From contig NZ_JANHDL010000006.1 in the NCBI RefSeq assembly GCF_024494655.1, positions 124,001-188,000 on the forward strand: 64,000 nt of DNA, written 5' to 3'. Of the stretch, positions 59,518 to 64,000 are shown one piece after another. A program made the translations under genes and the position numbers. The first letter of the stretch is position 1, and each line of letters begins with the position of its first letter. This DNA comes from Halorubrum laminariae. GTDB lineage: Archaea > Halobacteriota > Halobacteria > Halobacteriales > Haloferacaceae. The notes below the pieces were generated by a model. That model was given only the letters and a program-made list of their open reading frames with translations, did no database searches and was not told the DNA's origin.

Positions 59518-60258
59518 ATGTCACACTCACCGCTGGGATCCCCCTCTTTCAGTGTCACCCATGATCTGTCGCCAAACGACGTGCTCGTGGCTGGATTTTC
59601 GTCATTCGGGCTCGCCGGTCTCACCGCCGTTGACTATCTCGTCGATAACCTCGAACTCGAAACGATCGGGCACGTGAGCACTGCCGATCTGCCGTCGATC
59701 ACGCCCTTCGAGAAGGGACGACCACGCCACTCGATCCGACTGTACTCGGCTGACGATGTCGACGTAACCATTCTCGTCGGAGAGCAGTTCGTCCCGCCGG
59801 TGCTCGGCGAGCGGCTGGCGACGTCGATCCTCGACTGGACAGAGGCGGAAGAGGTCGCCGAGGTCGTGGTGCTCGCGGGCGTCCCGATCCCACATGGCCC
59901 CGACGCGCACAAGACGTTCTACGTTGCGACCGACGACTACCGCACCGCGCAACTCGAAGATGGAAGGGTTCCGCCGATGGAAACTGGGTTCCTCGACGGG
60001 GCCAACGCGTCACTGCTCGAACACGGAATGAACTCCCCGTTGGGCGTCGGCGTCTTCATCACGCCGGTTCACGCGCAAGCACCCGACGTCGAGGCGGCAG
60101 TCCGGCTCGTGGACACGATCGACGCCACGTACGACCTCGGCGTGGATTCCGGTCCGTTGGAAGCCTTTGCCGCCGAGATCCGCCAGTACTACGAGGGACT
60201 CGCAGAGCGTATCGAGGAACGTGAACCCGAGGGGGCCTACGATCGGATGTATATGTAG
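59518..60258 (+). CDS. PAC2-family (proteasome assembly chaperone-like) protein
   Basis: A 246-residue protein of the PAC2 fold. It contains DVLVAGFSSFGLAGLTAVDYLVDNLELETIGHVSTADLPSITPFEKGRPRHSIRLYSADDVDVTILVGEQFVPPVLGERLATSILDWTEAEEVAEVVVLAGVPIPHG. Eukaryotic PAC2 helps assemble the 20S proteasome; the archaeal proteins' role is less clear. It is co-directional with a TrmB-type regulator 150 bases on. Confidence 0.92.
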   Translation: MSHSPLGSPSFSVTHDLSPNDVLVAGFSSFGLAGLTAVDYLVDNLELETIGHVSTADLPSITPFEKGRPRHSIRLYSADDVDVTILVGEQFVPPVLGERLATSILDWTEAEEVAEVVVLAGVPIPHGPDAHKTFYVATDDYRTAQLEDGRVPPMETGFLDGANASLLEHGMNSPLGVGVFITPVHAQAPDVEAAVRLVDTIDATYDLGVDSGPLEAFAAEIRQYYEGLAERIEEREPEGAYDRMYM

Positions 60259-60409
60259 TCTAAATCTGAAGATTGGGTAAACGTGCACTAGTCAACAGGT
60301 AGATGCCTACGCTGTCGACACTGAATACACGCAAAGAATCCCGGTCTGAAAACCCGTGCAACTCGACTCATAGTAAAAACCTATACCAGAGGGGTACGTC
60401 AGACCGCCC

Positions 60410-61519
60410 ATGACAGACGATCTCCGCGGCACGCTCGATCGCGTCGGGGACCGATTCAATCTCGGCGAGTACGAGATCGACGCGTACCTCGCGGTGTTAG
60501 AACACGGGGAACTGACGGCGAGCGACATCGCCGACAAGACCGATATTCCACAGCCACGGGTGTACGACACCGTCCGAAGTCTCTCTGACCGCGGGCTCGT
60601 GGAACTTCGCGAGTCGCGTCCGATGAAGATCGTCGCCGTCGATCCCGAGGACGCCTTCGGTGACCTCCGGTCGTCGTTCACGGAGATGGTCGACGAGCTC
60701 GAAGCCAGATACACCGCGCCGACGCGAGAGACCGAGGCCGTCTCGCTGGTGAAGTCGCGGTCGACGATCCTCCGCTACGTCGAAGAGGTGATAGAGAGCG
60801 CCGAGTTTGAGCTGGCGGTGTCGCTCACGCCCGCACTCCTCCGCCGATTCCGCGACGATCTCGCGGCCAAGGTTGCCGACGGCGTGAGCGTCGAGCTCCT
60901 CGTCACGCCAGCGTCGAAGGCCCCCGATCCGGATGAGTTCGACTACCTCGAGGTCGCGACAATCGCTCGCGCGCGCCGGGGGATCACCACGCCGATCCTC
61001 GCCGTCGCCGACGGGGAATACTCCGTGTACGCGACGCAGGACGCCCTCCGCGACGACCGCGAGCGATACGGCGTCATCTTCAACCGCTCCGCGCTCGGGT
61101 TCCTCGTCTCCGGTTTCTTCGGGACGGTTCTCTGGACGACCGCCGAGACGCTCGCGGCCGACGGCACGGAGCGTCCGTTCCCACGACGCTACGCGTCGAT
61201 CCGGAGAGCGGTCAAGGACATCCGCGAGTTCAGTCGCGAGGCCGGCGAGTCCGAAGGCGGCAGCGAATCCGGGACCGGTGACGAGTCCGAGACCGGCGAG
61301 TTTTACGCGAGCGTCGAGGGACGAGACATCGAAACGGGCGAATCCGTCACGGTCAGTGGCCGAGTCGTCGATCTCGCGTTCGAGGACAGCGAGGAAGTGG
61401 CGTCCCTCGTCGTCGAAACGACGGACGGCCGAGTCGATATCGGCGGGCGCGTGGCCGCCCTCGAAGATATCGAGGGGCAAGTGATCGTGATCGGCCGCGA
61501 CGGGCCGCCGGCGCTGTAG
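60410..61519 (+). CDS. TrmB-family transcriptional regulator
   Basis: A 369-residue regulator. The HTH is [60 protein letters not shown], followed by a coiled segment and a ligand-binding domain related to PLD-like folds ([34 protein letters not shown]...). The C-terminal part after an acidic linker ([19 protein letters not shown]) carries the TrmB beta domain ([63 protein letters not shown]). TrmB proteins control sugar and sugar-metabolism genes. A TATA-like element (cctatacc) precedes it. Confidence 0.93.
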   Translation: MTDDLRGTLDRVGDRFNLGEYEIDAYLAVLEHGELTASDIADKTDIPQPRVYDTVRSLSDRGLVELRESRPMKIVAVDPEDAFGDLRSSFTEMVDELEARYTAPTRETEAVSLVKSRSTILRYVEEVIESAEFELAVSLTPALLRRFRDDLAAKVADGVSVELLVTPASKAPDPDEFDYLEVATIARARRGITTPILAVADGEYSVYATQDALRDDRERYGVIFNRSALGFLVSGFFGTVLWTTAETLAADGTERPFPRRYASIRRAVKDIREFSREAGESEGGSESGTGDESETGEFYASVEGRDIETGESVTVSGRVVDLAFEDSEEVASLVVETTDGRVDIGGRVAALEDIEGQVIVIGRDGPPAL

Positions 61520-61541
61520 TGCGGCCGTTCAGTTAGTCGAC

Positions 61542-61622
61542 CAACTCCCTCAACTCCCTCAACTCTCTCAACTCCCTCAACTCTCTCAACTCCCTCAACT
61601 CCCTCAACTCCCTCAACTCTCT
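61542..61622. repeat. nine 9-bp tandem repeats
   Basis: Nine copies of caactccct (with caactctct variants) run from 61542 to 61622 and abut the stop codon of the hydroxyacid dehydrogenase gene on the minus strand. The unit is a multiple of three, so length change would not shift frames, but no coding use is apparent. Confidence 0.92.
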
Positions 61623-62572
61623 CACAACACGCGGTTCGTCAGCGCCTCACCGGCGCGCGCCCGCCGGACGTTCTCACGGACGATCGAGGCCACGTGCTCG
61701 CCGTATCGGTGTGTGAACGCCGCGCAGTGCGGGGTCACGATGACCTCGTCCATCTCCCACAGCGCCGAGGTCTCCGGAAGCGGTTCGCGCTCGAAGACGT
61801 CGAGCGCCGCGCCGGCGATATCGCCGGCTTCGAGCGCCGACACGAGTGCAGATTGATCGACGACGCCTCCACGGGCCACGTTTATCAGGTACGCGTCGTC
61901 GGGCATCGCGTCGAACACGCGCCGGTCGATCATGCCCTCGGTCTCGTCGGTGAGCGGCACCGTCAGCACGACGAACCGCGCGTCGGCAACGGCGCGCTCC
62001 AGTTCTCCGGGCGTGTGTACCCGGTCGACACCGGGCTCTGGCACGGGTGTCCGCCGAACGCCGTCGACGTCGACGCCGAGCGCAGAGAGCCGATCGACGA
62101 CGCCGCGGCCGAGACTCCCGAGTCCGACGACGCACGCGCGCTCGCCGGCTATCGTCCACGCCTCGTCCCAGTCCGGCTGACTCCACTCGCGCCGCTCCTG
62201 ATCGCGGATGTGTTCGTGAAGCCGCCGCGAAAAGGCGAGCAGATAGCCGGCGACGGTCTCGCCGATCGCGTCGCCGTGGATCCCGGTGCTGTTCGTGAGG
62301 GCGACGCCCGCGTCTTCGAGCCGATCCTGCGGGAACCGGTCGACGCCTGCCTGAATCGAGTGGATCCAGTCGAGGTCGACGAACGACTCCCGGTGTTCGA
62401 ACGTGACGATCGCGTCACACGTCGTTGCCGGCGCTCCATCTTTACCGTCGGTTCCGACGGATTCGTCGAGGACGTCGATATCGATAGAGAGGTCTGACAG
62501 CTGCTCTGCCAGAAACTCCGGCGGGAACAGCACCGATACGGAGGAATCGATCCCGAGGGTGTCGAGTCGCAT
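61622..62572 (-). CDS. D-2-hydroxyacid dehydrogenase family protein
   Basis: A 316-residue NAD(P)-dependent dehydrogenase. The nucleotide motif is ACVVGLGSLGRGVVDRL, and the active-site residues are Arg in LINVARGGVVDQSAL, Glu in GAALDVFEREPLPE and His in VTPHCAAFTHRYG. Members reduce 2-keto acids to D-2-hydroxyacids (glyoxylate/hydroxypyruvate reductase and phosphoglycerate dehydrogenase types). The substrate is not determined. ATG at 62572. The region upstream contains GC-rich repeats. Confidence 0.93.
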   Translation of the reverse strand: MRLDTLGIDSSVSVLFPPEFLAEQLSDLSIDIDVLDESVGTDGKDGAPATTCDAIVTFEHRESFVDLDWIHSIQAGVDRFPQDRLEDAGVALTNSTGIHGDAIGETVAGYLLAFSRRLHEHIRDQERREWSQPDWDEAWTIAGERACVVGLGSLGRGVVDRLSALGVDVDGVRRTPVPEPGVDRVHTPGELERAVADARFVVLTVPLTDETEGMIDRRVFDAMPDDAYLINVARGGVVDQSALVSALEAGDIAGAALDVFEREPLPETSALWEMDEVIVTPHCAAFTHRYGEHVASIVRENVRRARAGEALTNRVL

Positions 62573-62667
62573 GCGTCGACCGAGTACGACGACGCTCTTA
62601 ATCGTTTGTCCGACCGTGTTCGGTCGGCGTGACGATCCACCGCGAGCGCGAACTCCCAGTTATCGCA

Positions 62668-62756
62668 TCCGGTGGTCCAGCGAGATCTCATCCGGCGGTC
62701 CAGCGAGATCTCATCTGGCGGTCCAGCGGAGATCTCATCTGGCGGTCCAGCGGGGT
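62668..62756. repeat. four 23-bp tandem repeats upstream of the HerA-like gene
   Basis: Four copies of a 23-bp unit (atccggcggtccagcgagat + ctc; the third is one base longer) run 62668-62756, between the divergent dehydrogenase and ATPase genes. The final copy merges into a TATA-like gtttattggg just before the ATPase start, so the array sits where an operator could be. Confidence 0.9.
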
Positions 62757-62785
62757 TTATTGGGCGGGCGGACGCTGTACCGTAT

Positions 62786-64000
62786 ATGACCGAGCAGGAG
62801 ACGATCCACGTCGCGGACGTCAGCGAGGGGATCGGCGGCGACGCGACGGCCGAACCGGGATCGCCGGTCGAACTACCGGTCGTCGACGTGCTCACCGGTC
62901 GCTCGTTTATCACCGGTAAGAGCGGATCCGGCAAGAGCAACACCGCGAGCGTCGTCATCGAGAACCTCCTTGGTAACGGATTTCCGGTTCTTATCGTAGA
63001 TACTGATGGGGAATATTACGGCCTAAAAGAGGAATACGAAATCCTTCACGCCGGCGCGGACGACGAGTGCGACATCGTCGTCTCGCCGGAACATGCCGAG
63101 AAGATCGCCACGCTCGCCCTGGAAGAGAACGTCCCGATCATCCTCGATGTCTCCGGCTACCTCGAAGAGGACACCGCCAACGAACTGCTCTTGGAAGTCG
63201 TCAAACAGCTGTTCGCGAAAGAGAAGCGCCTCAAGAAGCCCTTCCTGCTTGTCGTCGAGGAGTGCCACGAGTACATCCCCGAAGGCGGCGGGATGGACGA
63301 GACGGGCAAGATGCTGATCAAGGTGGGCAAGCGCGGCCGGAAACACGGCCTCGGGATCGTGGGAATCAGCCAGCGTCCCGCCGACGTGAAAAAAGACTTT
63401 ATCACCCAGTGCGACTGGCTCTGCTGGCACCGCCTCACGTGGGACAACGACACGAAGGTCGTCGGGCGCATCCTCGGTTCGAAGTACGCGAGTGCCGTCG
63501 AGGACCTCGGTGACGGCGAGGCGTTCCTGATGACCGACTGGGACGAGTCGATCCGGCGGATCCAGTTCCACCGCAAACGGACGTTCGATGCCGGTGCGAC
63601 TCCGGGACTCGACGACTTCGAGCGCCCGGAACTCAAGTCCGTCTCCAGCGATCTGGTCGGCGAACTCCAGTCCATTTCCGACGAGCAGGCGCGACACGAG
63701 TCCGAGCTAGCCGACCTCCGGCAGGAACTCGACAAGAAGCGCCAGCGGATCCACGAACTCGAACGGGAGCTAGAGGAGGCCCGCGACCTGAGTAACATGG
63801 CCGACCAGTTCGCACAGGCGCTGCTCGGCAAGGCCGAAGCTCCCTATCGCGGCGGCGACGCGCGGTCTGTCGCCGCTTCGACGGTCGCCGAACGCGACGA
63901 ACAGTCCGATCTCGACACCTACGACGCGGCGGCCGGCGACGAGACGGACAGGGACGCAGACACCGAAGGCTCGAAGCCCGAAACCAAGGAGTCTCCCGAA
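62786..64000 (+). CDS. HerA/DUF87-family ATPase, 3' truncated by window edge
   Basis: The frame is open from ATG 62786 (MTEQETIHVADVSEG) to the window end, 405 codons. Walker A is GKSGSGKS (residues 44-51) and Walker B is FLLVVEECHEY; VDTDGEYYGLKEEYEIL and GISQRPADVKKDFITQCDWLCWHRLTWDN fit the HerA/DUF87 ATPase core. A predicted coiled coil follows (ISDEQARHESELADLRQELDKKRQRIHELERELEEAR), then an acidic Asp/Glu/Thr region still open at the edge. Such ATPases act in DNA processing or defence; the partner gene, if any, lies outside the window. Confidence 0.9.
   Translation, partial: MTEQETIHVADVSEGIGGDATAEPGSPVELPVVDVLTGRSFITGKSGSGKSNTASVVIENLLGNGFPVLIVDTDGEYYGLKEEYEILHAGADDECDIVVSPEHAEKIATLALEENVPIILDVSGYLEEDTANELLLEVVKQLFAKEKRLKKPFLLVVEECHEYIPEGGGMDETGKMLIKVGKRGRKHGLGIVGISQRPADVKKDFITQCDWLCWHRLTWDNDTKVVGRILGSKYASAVEDLGDGEAFLMTDWDESIRRIQFHRKRTFDAGATPGLDDFERPELKSVSSDLVGELQSISDEQARHESELADLRQELDKKRQRIHELERELEEARDLSNMADQFAQALLGKAEAPYRGGDARSVAASTVAERDEQSDLDTYDAAAGDETDRDADTEGSKPETKESPE

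Noticed and set aside
62960..62990. Third distal origin box in the HerA-like gene (ggatttccggtt)
   Set aside because: Only the core partly matches and it lies in a coding sequence; consistent with chance.

Overview
The window is chromosomal DNA of a halophilic archaeon (class Halobacteria). The evidence is the very high GC content, strongly acidic predicted proteins, archaeal-type enzymes (archaeal methionine adenosyltransferase, archaeosine radical SAM protein, archaeal NAC, 3-dehydroquinate synthase II, MptE), TATA-type promoters close to start codons, and an Orc1/Cdc6-linked replication origin. A Halorubrum-like genus is a guess from gene content and the many intergenic minisatellites. About 60 protein genes are supported, with one tRNA, one IS1341-type (TnpB) element, one ferredoxin pseudogene and one origin. 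Two genes run off the edges: gyrA at the left and a HerA-like ATPase at the right.

Layout. 1-6.1 kb: gyrA 3' end, a lipoprotein, peroxiredoxin, tatA, tRNA-Arg(CCU) followed by a 196-bp tandem duplication carrying copies of the tRNA 3' end, a RIO/Bud32-like kinase and an aldehyde dehydrogenase. 6.1-14.2 kb: a four-TM membrane protein divergent from a three-gene ABC exporter whose central permease is fused to a PrsW-like intramembrane protease, then threonine aldolase and an M32 carboxypeptidase. 14.5-24 kb: aromatic amino acid block (DHQ synthase II, ADH synthase, trpCBA with a palindrome over the trpC start), an HTTM protein, an MGMT homologue lacking the active-site Cys, and YchF. 24-33 kb: BirA, a degraded ferredoxin, EamA/Lrp pair, methionine adenosyltransferase, aminotransferase, and trmI-nac. 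33-46 kb: creatininase-family enzyme, MptE and dihydropteroate synthase (pterin/folate), an 880-bp gene-poor gap with a 17-copy 10-bp minisatellite, DUF192 lipoprotein, TrmJ, AzlCD, aldehyde:ferredoxin oxidoreductase, RaSEA, and 5-formyltetrahydrofolate cyclo-ligase-like protein. 46-51 kb: GNAT and MrfA-type helicase, then a photolyase. 51-56 kb: TnpB element, orc1 and a replication origin with origin boxes, iterons and an AT-rich stretch, followed by a conserved zinc-ribbon origin-neighbour gene. 56-64 kb: MATE exporter, MscS channel, PAC2 protein, TrmB-like regulator, hydroxyacid dehydrogenase and HerA-like ATPase.

Working links: translationally coupled genes (4-base or similar overlaps) mark trpC-trpB, trmI-nac, the ABC exporter, the Cys-rich gene with trmJ, and azlC-azlD. 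The aromatic block supplies the archaeal route to tryptophan precursors. DNA repair and replication genes (MrfA-type helicase, photolyase, orc1) lie close together near the origin. The most unusual features are the origin architecture with a distant origin-box match at 25965, the trp palindrome with a TGTACA core, the permease-protease fusion, the Cys-to-Asp MGMT homologue, the tRNA-end duplications, and the recurrent intergenic 17-23 bp tandem repeats.
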